Below are positions 1-12,000 of a DNA stretch of 64,000 nucleotides, one piece after another. Under the pieces are notes generated by a model. The model did no database searches. It worked only from the letters and a program-made list of their open reading frames with translations, and was not told the origin of the DNA. The first letter of the stretch is position 1. Each line of letters opens with the position of its first letter. A program made the position numbers and the translations under genes. This stretch comes from Pyrocephalus nanus. Lineage: Eukaryota > Chordata > Aves > Passeriformes > Tyrannidae. Location: contig CM076279.1 of NCBI GenBank assembly GCA_038380795.1, positions 263,001-327,000 of the forward strand, read 5' to 3'.

Positions 1-71
1 CCTGGCTACTAATAAATCAGCTGCAGAAGGGGAAACTGCAGAGCTCAGCAGGTCCGATTTCAGGTAACAAG
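1..71 (-). CDS. ASPSCR1: ASPSCR1 exon cut by the left window edge
   Basis: After the acceptor AAACAG, two bases and then YLKSDLLSSAVSPSAADLL, followed by VAR, run to the window edge. This aligns with human VYLEPGLLEHAISPSAADVLVAR, which lies directly C-terminal of the UBX core. The start phase (one base carried over) means the unseen upstream exon must end in phase 1. Confidence 0.88.
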
Positions 72-3000
72 CTGTTTAAAAATGAAACCAAATCACTCGT
101 TTTGTAACATAGACACATCAATCACCACAGTATCACATAGCTCTCAGCTCAACAAATACCTGCTGTATACTACAGTAGATCTCCATCACCCTTGCCCCAA
201 ATGACACAGGACAGGACACTTTTTAACTATGAAAGTTTTCTTTCACAACTCAGAGGTGCCCTATTTCATCATTCGAACCTCGAGATCTTGACATTTCCTT
301 TTAGTGCTCACTGCATCTCAGAAACTTTTCTGTGAAGCCAGAGCTTGTTTTGATCTCTGGCAGAAACAGGGATTCTAAGCATAAACCAGAGATGTCAAAG
401 AACCAAAGATTCAGATCTGTTCTACCATCTTCAGCCAATCCACTACCACAGGAATGTTGCAAAAGTGTTTCATAGTAATTTGTCTAGTTAACATTTTGAA
501 CAACAGGATTTTTTTCTACAGAGCCATTCTTCTATCATTACTGCTCTCGTGGCAGACAATGCCTACTCTCCAGCCTAATGAATCCCATAAAAAAGGTACT
601 ATGTCTACATTTGTGCTCAAGCTAACTGACCAAGCCAGCTCTGAAGAGCTACAGCTAGTTGGAATGGGGACATTCATCAGTATTCTCAAGGACTGCAGTA
701 CCTTTTGTCAGAAGGACTGATAATAAGGATGCAATTCTGGGTCTACTACAAGAGCTATACAGTCAGCTGAAGGAGAGAGGCAATGCACTCACCCCTGCAC
801 TCCTCAGATCCAAAATGAATTACAGCAGTTGGAAAGAGTTTAGCCTACAGCAAAAGGGGAAAAGAAGGTATCACTGAATATAATGCTTTCACAGTTCACA
901 GCGAACATTAGACAGGTACAGACAAACTCATGGAGTTCAAGCCAAGGTCACTGAACCATCTATAATTCAGAAAAAGTTAGACTTGTGCAGAGCACACAAG
1001 TTGGAGTACAACATGAAGCAAAATGTTATGATCTGTTCTACCACACACAGGTGATGAGACCTGTACAGCATGAGCTCACTGTGCCAGTGTCGCTGTCCTG
1101 CCATTCCTTCTCCTCTGTCCCCATGTCTCCTGCCATTGTATTGTACACACATTCTCCACTGCTAAGCAGATAACATAAGAAGAATCTTCTAAGACCTGAG
1201 TGACTGATAGCAAGAGAAGAAAAATCTAGCTATGCCCTCCAAAATCTATTCTAGATCATTTTATTACATTTACACCCAAGGGTGTCTATGTCTGTGGTTG
1301 AAATTTGTCACTGAAATTTCACCAGCTTTCCAGGATGCAGTATTTCCTTTTATAAATTGAGCCTGAATTCCTAGTTTCTACTTGTCAGAATAATCGCTAT
1401 ATTCAAACAATTTTTCAATCCAGTGGGTTTGGTTGTTATTTTTTTTCCCTTATTTCAAAGGAAGTTCGTGTGATTGGTGTCCCATTTCCTCTTTTCTTTC
1501 ACTGGGCACCGCTGGGAAGTCTGGCCCATCTCCCTTACTGTTCCCCATCTCTTTCATTGCACACATTGACAAGCCCCCCAGAGCTTCTCTTTTCCAGGCT
1601 GAACAACCCTGACTCTCTCTGCCTCTCCCCATGTGTCAGACGCATTGGTCCCTCATTATCTTCTGGTCCTTTGCTGGGCACCAGAGAAACTGTAAAACTG
1701 GACTCACAGCCCCCTAGTTAAACTAAAGAATCACAAATGCACCTGTAGGTAAAGGAGGGACCTACCTTTGGAGGTTGCTCTGCCATCTCCAGTGACCACA
1801 GTGTCACACCACACCTTCATAAAACCCAGTGCTGGAACTAAGTGATACATTACATAGCACTACCCCACCATGTCCAGATGGTGTATCCAAGTGTTCCCAA
1901 GGGAAACAGAGGGGCACTAAAGTCAAAACTACTGAACTTTGTACTAGAAACAGACACTGCTGCAAGCACAGGTTTGGATTTTTAAAAGGGCTTGAAGGTG
2001 ATATGCAGAAGATTAATATGATATGGTATAACCAGCTGTACCAGAAAGGATTCTGAAAGAAAAATGTTGTATTTATTACCTGCATCACATGTCAGTATAA
2101 TACCACATAAAGAAAAACTAGCTGAAACAATTATGTTAAGCTTTTAGGAAGCCTTGTACTAAGAAACAGGTAAATAAACCAAATCAGAGTGTAAACCAGA
2201 TAAAAGCAATCCACTGCCTCACTTGGTATCACTCATGCGTACTTGGAAACCGTGCAGGGCAGACTGTCTGCTCTGAAGTTTTCCTGAGCCTCTGTTGCCA
2301 CCATCAGCCCAGTCTGGATACTGGAATGACGGCCCTTGGACCTGATCCAGAACAGCAGTTACTATAACTGTAGAAGAAGTAGAAGATAGCGGAACCCTGA
2401 TCTTCACAGAGGACACTGTGGACTGCTGCACTATGCAGAGACTAATAAAACTCTATTAACTTAAGGCAAAATGAAACACCTTTGCCTATCTTCCTGCCTA
2501 TAAGCTTTAGATATGCATGTGGTATTACACGGATTTTTTGACATTAATCCAAAGGCTGTGGGAGACTGGCTCACACAGCATGGCCGACATCACACTAGAC
2601 TGAAGCAGGAGACATTCATTAGCCTACTCCAAGTCTCAGCTCCTGCTAAAGCATCCAGGAAATTTCACATCCTTAAACTGACATTTTAGCAAAAATAATT
2701 ATTTATTAGGTCTTTTAACATTTCATTCCTCAATCAACAGGGCCTAAGGTTGCCTGCTCCAGTCACAAAGACGGCTCTCCATAAACTTTTTTAATTAAAA
2801 AGTACCAGACATGGTTTAGAAACCCCAGAGAAAACTCTCACAAGAGCTTTGATGTTTTTGCTGCATTCGTCTATTTAGGAAATGGGTGCCTTAAAAAGGG
2901 CCCCCCCAACACACATACACTCAAGCCCTTTTACACACAACATCCTTTTCATGCCAGCTGCAAGTTGGAAAATGAGGTTTTTGTAGTGTGTTAGTGTTGG

Positions 3001-6000
3001 AATTTTTTAATAACCTCCCCTCTCTTTTTTTCACCTCCCGACCAATTATCTTGGTAAATAATTAACATTCTGAAGGAGATAAGTAAGCACAGCATCTCAG
3101 AGCTCAAAGCCCTTTAGTTCAAAGCCCTGCCCTTTTCTCTTAGTTTCCCTGCTGCCGCCACTGAAACTTCCTTGTCAATCAAGCTCTGGGCACACACATC
3201 AAAGCCTCGTGTGGGAATGGCCCCAAGGGGTCAGAGAAAATTCATGGCAGGGCCTGTGTGAGGCACAAAGAGAGAAAGAGAGTGAGAAACACAGACCAAG
3301 AGCTAGACACACACTCAACCAACAAACACAGACAGACTGTGCCCCAATATAAACCTCTACCCTATTTACTCACAGGTTGTCAAATAACCATAGTTCTCAG
3401 TTTCAGGATCCACGTCCACAACCATTTCCCACTGCTGGCAAAACATCAGTCCAAATGTTTCAGTTCAAAATCTTAATTGAAAGAAACTCAGAGGAGCTAG
3501 ACAGCAGCCCACAAGTACACAGAACGCAACCTCCTTCCGATGGCTCCTTTCTCTGCATCCCTATCCCTTCCTAGGGGTCAGCCAACACAGTCCCCTCTTG
3601 CCAAACTTCTATCCAATAAGTTATTTTTCTTCAATTCAAACGGACTATTGGCGCATGTACAGAACCCTTGGTTCAGCTTCCTTTGTGTGGAATTCTCAGG
3701 TACCAATCCCAGCACTCCTGAGGGCTCAGTACAGAAGGCAACTGCACCTCACTTCTCACCCCAGGAATTCTCTAGCCAGTCACTGGCAGGACATAATGCT
3801 GTCCCAGAGTTTCCTGAAAAACAGAAGTATTTAAATCAGCAGCAACTTTACTTTAAAAACAAGCAGGCGAATGGAATGATCCCACTGTCCAAGGGCTGTC
3901 TTGGCACAAAGAAGAGAAGGCTTTAGTAGATGCCATGCAGGAAAACATGCAAGCCCAAAGTCAAAACCTCTAACATTTTCTAACACAACTAAGAATGTAA
4001 GGATCACACACTGGCTGTTCTAATGGTTGCAGTTGTTCTAAGGCATCTGCCAGTGTTTCTATAGGAACAACTCTGCAGTTCTTAACCTCACTTCATAGGA
4101 TTCTTTTAAGATTATCTGTGAATCAGAACAGATTTTTGAAAACTCTTAGAATCACACTGAGCCTGTCAGATTGAGTAAAAGAATCATAGGCTGTCCAAAA
4201 CAATTAAGTCAAAAAGCTCCATTCACTTATATGCGCAGAATTACCACAACAGGACTGAGCCAAGAGCCAGTTACTACACTCAAACACCCAGCATTTCTTT
4301 TCCTTGCTGCTTTGATTTCCAGCCAAAGAAACAATGCCATTCTGACTGGGGAAATAGATGCTATTATCTATTGAATTATAATGTTCAGATCACACTGTGC
4401 AAGACATATTTACAAGATACAGTCAGATTTATTGCACCAACACCTAGAAATCCAACTGAAAATGGTGTTCCACTGTGCAATTGTATAGATGCAATATAGA
4501 TGCAATTGTACAGCAACATGCAATATAAATAAAAATGCTTTGTGCTTGTGGGTTGGTTTTTTTTGGGCAGATGAAAAACAGACCTAATGAAATTAAATAA
4601 TTTATTCAAGGTCAACAGGATGGCAGTAGATGAAATGAGAACTAAGTATGCGAGTCTCTAGAGCCCGATCCAAGGCCATAATCACAGGACACCTTCTTCT
4701 GAAGGGATTAGAAAGTCACTGAGGCAAGGAGAGAAGGAAGTCAGTGTCCTGCATTGCTCTTCCTGTTTAAAAGTATCATTCCAAGTGACCAACTTCTCAG
4801 ATTTTAAAAAGATCTAACACAGCTTCATCCATTTGCTTAGTTATAGTTGCAAACGTTTAAATGAATGCTTTCCATCTCAGAGATCTGAAGACCAGCCTGT
4901 TACTCATAAGGCCACATTTAGTCTGAAACTATGCAGTTGAGTAACTTCAGTTTTACTCAAGAGAGGCAGCAAACAGTTACTTGGACACAGCGATGGTGAG
5001 CGTGGTTTGTGACAGCACGGCATCCTGGCACAGTGGGGCTGCTGCATCTTGCATTCTGTGATAAAAATATCCACACTAGAACAACATTCCCGGGTGAATC
5101 CAGCTGTGATACAGCAGAGAAACATTTCTGCTTTGTTTCAGTGCATCTTTTAGTAACTTGTTCTCTAGAACAGAGAAAATATTTCAGGCAGAACCCTCCC
5201 CAAATAATGCCTCAATACTTCCTCCTTCACAGACATATACATGCAAAAAAAAAAAAAAATCCTAGAACAGAGCACTGCAGACGATGTACATTATTCCCAG
5301 CAGTTGTTCTATTCTCTGACAGAGCAATGCTGTCAGACCAGGCAGGGGCTGCTGTCGAAGGGAACTCACAGCTGCCAGAAGGAGCAGCATTCTTTCCGTT
5401 ACATGATCTGAGAGGATCTGCCACAGGTCTGCTGTTAGTTTGATGTTAGAAGATGAATGAGAAAATAAGCACTTCAAAGGAACACGCGAATGGAAGGAGA
5501 AACCCAAGCTACCAACATGAAATACTGCATAGTACACACACCCCAAACACATAAACTAGCTCTTGGAAAATTCAACTGGAAAGTCAGTGGATCAAAAGTT
5601 TCTCCAACAAGACTGCACAGCATCGCTGAAACAGAAATAAACACCACAGCTATGGTGAAAGGGGCAGACCAAGTGTTTCATGTTTATAAGCTGAGAACAA
5701 AGCTGCCCAATGTGGACAGCAACTGCCAAAAAGGAGGTGGATATCCTGCAGCCACCACAGAGGAGTCTGATCCAGCTAAGACAGGGGACCTTTAAAATTC
5801 ATAAGGCAAAGATAAGATTTGAAAACAGTTTTGAGAAGGCTACTTAAAAAGGAATCCAGGTATAAAGACTATTCATTGAGCCCCTGAGCTGAGATCAGAA
5901 AGATCTGGCCTCCAGACCTGACAGCAGCAGTGAACATTTTGGGCAGGATTTGCACTCTGAATTCAGTTGTCCAAGGACGCTCTCACTGGGACCAAAGGAC

Positions 6001-9000
6001 CCAGCCATACTTGAAGCCAGCATTCATGAAGCAAGCATGGACAGCCTCTGTGAGCATGGGTAACAGGCCTCACCACAAACAGGAGGTGAGATTGCTAGTA
6101 CATGCAGTCAGATGAGAAAATCCTGAATGGAGAAGCAAAGAGCTAAGACTTTTCGGTGAATACCATCACCTGTGCTGGATGAATTTCAGTATTAATTGCA
6201 ATTCTCCTTGCTAGTAAGTGCAATAACCAAAAGGCCTGCCACTGGAAGTGCCTCCAACAGACTTAACTCTGATGAAGTAATTTTTTCTGAACTTGCATTC
6301 AGACTTTTGCCAATAGAGAAGGCTTCACACTGATCGTAGTTTGTTTCACTGAACAGGCTGAACAGGCATGCCAGATGTACTGCCCAAAGTGGCATTAACA
6401 AATTGGATATGGAAACCGAACCAAAGGCAAAGAAAGGAAGAAACAGCTCGTCTGGATTTTCTGCCTCATGGTACGTGCCAGAGGAAACATCCAGTGCACT
6501 CTAAGATCTGATTAGAAGACCTAAATATTTAATGTGGAAACCTGTGGATTCCTTCAGCTCCTCTGAAGACAGAGGATGGCCTCCTGCCCTCTCTGCTGCC
6601 TTGACTTTTCCAGTGGTTGGTACTCCTACTTTCTGCTAATTCTTTCCTAGTATTAACTCAGCAATCAACAATTTTTTTCCCACTAACCCACCTTAGATAC
6701 ACACTACATAAGTGCCTGTTTCTGGAAGGAGAAAGAAGTTAAGCAGCAACTTTGAAAAGCTCAGACACAAACAAGCCAATAGAGCTATAAGGAACGCAAA
6801 GACAAGTGCTGCAACAGGGAAGCCTGTGGTTGATCAGCTCTGGAGAGCAAAGTATTATAAAAGACTTCAAGGGACATGAGAAGAAAGCGGCCAGCAAAAA
6901 CAGCAACAACAAAAAATCAAAGCAATGCCTTGAAGTCTTTATGGGTTCCAAAAACTCCATGTTGCTGCCAATCTGCGTGTTCACTATACTGTAAATACAC
7001 ACAGATTTTGGAGGAATTCACTTCAGACAGTTCTTTCAATCCAAGTATCTTGGCAAACAAGTCGACAACATTTATCTTGCTTCTTGGTTTTGCTTCCAGC
7101 ATAAAGGTTCGCCCTTCTCACTGTAAGTGACCAAATTAAATGAATGTGGTGCCAACCTTATCGGCTAGAATGGAACGAGAGGGTGGAGAGATCAGAAGTA
7201 TGGATAATACTGTACTCCACCATCTGCAGTCGCTCCTGTTACTGGCTTTGGCGCAAACTTGAGTAATTTGTATGTATCTGAATGCTCAAATGTGGTCACA
7301 TTACTGCCTCAGACAACACCCACTCCTCCTTACAGACAGCATCAAGGTAATCTGTAGAGTGGAGGATAGCCCACTGCTAATTTAGGACCTGGGATAACGT
7401 GAAAATTAAATGTTGGAAAAAAATCCAGAATGGCTAGATATACCATGGTAGTACCCATTTTGGAAAAATCAAGAGTCAGGTTATGCACAGGTATCTCTGC
7501 AAGGGAACCACATTACATGCCAAGTATCCCACAGACGGCACTTTGGGCAAAAGCAGCAAATTTTGGCAGTTACATGATACAACCTGACAACCTTAGAGAG
7601 ATACTGATAAAGACAAATTTCCTCCTGAACCTTTCACACATCCTCCAAATACAACAAAAGCTCAAGCAATTAGCCATTCCATGACTTTACTCATGGCTCC
7701 CTTTTCCCTGTGATGTCTGGAAGAACTGTGCACTCCACAGCACTTCATTCACGTTCGCACCCTATATACCATAACACTGTTACTCCAGAACAACCTTTCT
7801 CACTGCAGGGGTGCTGGGTGCTGTCAGGTTACCTTAGAGCAAAAGCCCCTCTTCTCCCAGCCCCAAAGCCACATATTTTACAAAGCACCTTAACCACCTG
7901 TCTACTGTCTTTACAGAACAGCTTTTTCTTTTCATCTCCCTCCTTCCACATAATGGAACAGAAGGGGAGCTCTGACTAAAGTCCAAAACGTTTCCCTTCC
8001 ATGGATCACAGGATGTCTGAAAGGGGAAAGGTCTCCACCGAATCCCTCTGCACAGAGCCCAACCCCATTTGGGGCAAGGCCAGACCCCACAGGCTTCTCT
8101 GCAGCCCCCAGCCCTGTGGGGACTCTGGCCCAAGCAAACCTCTTCCCAACCTGAAGATTTCTCAGCCATAACATCAGGTGAGAAGCAGTGAGCAGGTCCC
8201 CATCCCCAGCACTGCCACAACACCACACACATCCCCTCTCTCTCTCCTGGTCCAGGCCAGGGTATTTTTTTAATAAGAGCCCCGAGGCTCAGACAGTGCA
8301 GCCTGACTGGGAACAGACACCTCTAAACAGGGCATCCAACAGTGACTCAGTGGGCATGGACACAACAGCCAGAGTGATTTCCGCACTTGTTTCCGCCCAG
8401 AGAAGAAAGGCCCTTCAGCCACTGCCAGGCACCCAGATTCCAGCAGAGGGGAAAGCCTACCTGAGCAGGAGACATTATAGCAGAGGGTCTGCACTGACAT
8501 GGTGAAAGTTAAGGGGGAGAAAGGATTTACACCTGCAGCAGGAGCAAAGCTTCACGCAGAATCACCCAGTCCAAACTGAATGGCATGACAAGATCTCAGC
8601 AGGAATTGATTCTTTCCTGTTTGATGCTTGATCCAACTAAAATGTTGATAAACACACAGAAGCATTCCTTCCATAACATTCCATGACCTGAAAGGGACAC
8701 AGGCTACATGTTCACTGGCATTAAACACAGTTCTTCCAAGGACAGAAGAACCATAGGCAGAGCCAAGTCCGTTCAATCCAGCCAGTATCCTAACAGTGAA
8801 GAACAACCAGATGCACAGAGAAGAGTAATCTTGTTTATATGTGATACTTTCCCCTAATAATATTAGTTAGCAATGACTTTCAGTTCAGAAGCTTCCTGAG
8901 ATGGTTTCTATATATTAAGACACTCTCGCTAAACATCTTCCTTGAACTTGTCCAAATTTGTCTCGAACCAGTATATACTTTTAGTATATAGCACCCTGTG

Positions 9001-12000
9001 ACAGGTCACAGGATATTATACCCTTTATCTTAGTTGGACACTATTCATCTTTCGTACTGAGAGGATATGAGAAATGAGAAAATATCCTTCCTTAAAACAG
9101 GCAATTTGCATATAATTTTCAGCTTTCAAGCACAGTATCTCTAACAGTCCCAGTCGTGTACCAATGTCAAGGCTTCGCACTGCAGTCCAAGGAAAGCCAC
9201 TACACCTGGAGATGTTTGACACCAAAATCAACCAGGTTCTTCACCAAGTTGTGATTTCTAATGTAGTCCCTAAGACTGGGCTGTAAGGCAGCTCCAAGTC
9301 TTTACAGAGCACTAATTTAACATTTTTATGTTTCAGGGAGTTGCCACGAGGAGTGAATTCCACAGTAAATGTCACAATTAAGAAACTGGGAAATTGCCAC
9401 ATATATAACAAGCACCAGTAATGGTGCCAGGTACGGAACAAAGGCTTTAACCCAGCAAATTAAATAAAATTCCTGCCATAAGGTTTCTTATTTCAAAGAC
9501 AAGAAGGTGTAATTATTCCTGTGGTGTTTCAATGCACAAGTCATGTTTCAGAAGACATCCAGAGAAATATGAGATGTGCACTGAGAAGGAGAAAATAAAA
9601 GAACAGTACTGCAGGGTGGGGGAGGCAAGGAAGGGGTAAATAGAGGTAAGAAGAGGATTGCAAACTTTTTAGAAGACAGATCAAAGCTAACAAGGCACAC
9701 TATAGCCAGCACCGGGGGCTGGATGAACAGGAGGCAGATATCCAGGCCTGAACATTCAATCGTCTAAAAGCAGCTGCACGTGTATCTCTTCCACATGGCC
9801 TGGTCAGGAAGTTGTGGAATTGGAAAGCTCCACTGCAAACAACTTCAGAGGCATGCTAATCCCTACCTAATTCACCATGCTGCCTGAAAAGTCTCTTTCT
9901 CTATTCCTTTCCCCACCCCAACCCTTCTGCTCCCCCGGGGGGTATCTAGCAAGAATTCTCACTGCAACTGTGAGAGCCTTTATTCTGCAGGATCTCTGAT
10001 GCAGTGGTCTGGAAAGGTCCATGGAATTTTGAATGACAGAACATTTTAAACAGGGTGAGTTTGGGGCAAAGTCACTGGCAAAATCACTCGATCACTCTCT
10101 TAACATCTGTGATTTACACAGCCAAGAGTCTCTGGCCAGAGACTTCAAGGCCAATTTATCTGACACTTGTAAAAAATCTCCAGGAATCTGAATTTGAAAA
10201 CCTGTACTTCAGCCCTTGAGAAAAAATACACACAGAGACTCTATATTCCTCAATGTACACACTGACTTAAATTCTCACACAGTGATTTCAAAAAGGTCAG
10301 CTTTTTGTCTAATATAGCCTCTACCTCCTGCTGTAGAAATTGAAAACAGTTCCCTTTCCACATCCAGTCTCACATCTCTTACTATCCTAGCCTAGCTACA
10401 GATAAAGCAAACTCAGCTCAGCTCTTGCAATACCAATTCCAGGTTAAATACAGCCCCGACTCCGTGTGGTACAGAGTGTGTGTACAAAACAATGCGACCA
10501 CCCACCCCTGCCCCAATGTGCCCGTGCCTATTGCTGCACAAGGTGGACCTCTTCTGGTGAAGAGTTTGTGCTCCAAAACACCTGGTTCCATTAGTCTTGG
10601 CTGAGCAGAAGCCTATAGGGATCACAGCATTACACAGCTTCTTTTGAAAGTAACTAAAGCCTGGGGCAGGGTTAAGGGGAGCACAAGCCAGAGAGAATCA
10701 TAGAGCAGATGTGTGAGTCCTTACCTCAAACAGTGTCAGGCTTTCATCGTTCAAGATGATTCTGGGAGGTGCAACAACTGAAGTTAAAAAACAAGTTACA
10801 AACCAGGACCACCCAGCAACCAGAACAGCAAACAGAGCAGGTATGGGAAGGATCCCCGCTCTCTGAAGGGGTGATATGTTGATATGCCCACAGAGGCTGC
10901 TTCATAGACAGAAGCATAACGTGGCTAAGGGAAGAGGTTACACCTTCTTTGCACTCTGAGGCTGTGTTTAGGAAGCAATTCCTCCCCCGGTCACATCTCA
11001 GGCATCAACAGATCCCATACATACTACAGCTAGAAACAGGCTTTGTAAAGTAAGGCCAAATATTACCAACAGCACTCACACAAGTAAAATGGCAACTCTG
11101 CATCGGCAAGGTGGCTTCTTACAAAGTCTCTCAAAATGCCAACTGTGGAAAAAGGAGAGAGATGTTTGCTGAATTTCACTTGTTTCTTCAAATATTGGAC
11201 AAAAAGGCTGAACTGTAGCAGCAGAACTGCCCTCTGTAATGTATGGAGACTGCCTTTTCCTCCAAAGTACACTGTTGCTATTACAAATCTCTTGAAGAAA
11301 AAAACAACCAACCAACCAACCAAACCACTTGGAAATGCTGGTCCCTTATCAAAATCTAGGAAATCCAATAGCAGCTACAGAGAGCAGCCAAGTGAGACTC
11401 TGGTAACTACTTACTAGTTCGTGTTCCATAGAAAATTATCCAAAAACTTGTGCAGGTAACCAAGGCTGCCAGCTGAGAGTAAGATCTCCAGTAGTAACAG
11501 TAAGAGTTACTTGGTGCATGGCCTAATCATCTTTTGTGAACTGACAGAACCAGAAATGTTCATCCCCTCTTAGTACAGTAGCTAAAGCTTATTTTTCATC
11601 CTTCTGCTTTTTAGGGCTTGTTTTGGATTGGAGAAGGGGGTGTTGTTTTTCCCCAAAAACATTAACACATAGGAAGTGTGCAAATGCATCCCAGTAACAC
11701 ACTTGCTATCCACCTTGTTTGGGCACAAACATGGTGGATAGCAAGTGGGATGGCTTCCTAAGCACAAATATTTGGTCATCAAGCAGCTTGACAGTCTCCA
11801 TCAAGTAGCCCTTAGCTAAGTGAATTAGCCCAAACGCTCTTCTTATTCCATTCAGGGACCCTACAAGGACAGTGTAACTGCCCACTGCTGCTTTTTCAGA
11901 GCAGTTTTACTTCCCTGGACAGCAGAAATACCTGTCCAGAGCCCTCTCTCCTGTCATGGTGAGAGCCATGAGCTGCATCTGCACAGGCTGAGGGGGTGAT

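Noticed and set aside
6192..6401. Minus-strand frame with MPLWAVHLACLF, loosely like the missing UBX strand
   Set aside because: No acceptor precedes it in the required phase, the alignment needs gaps, and no donor fits.
8125..8150. QANLFPT-like string that resembles the missing ASPSCR1 exon
   Set aside because: It is on the plus strand while the gene is on the minus strand, and a stop follows at once.
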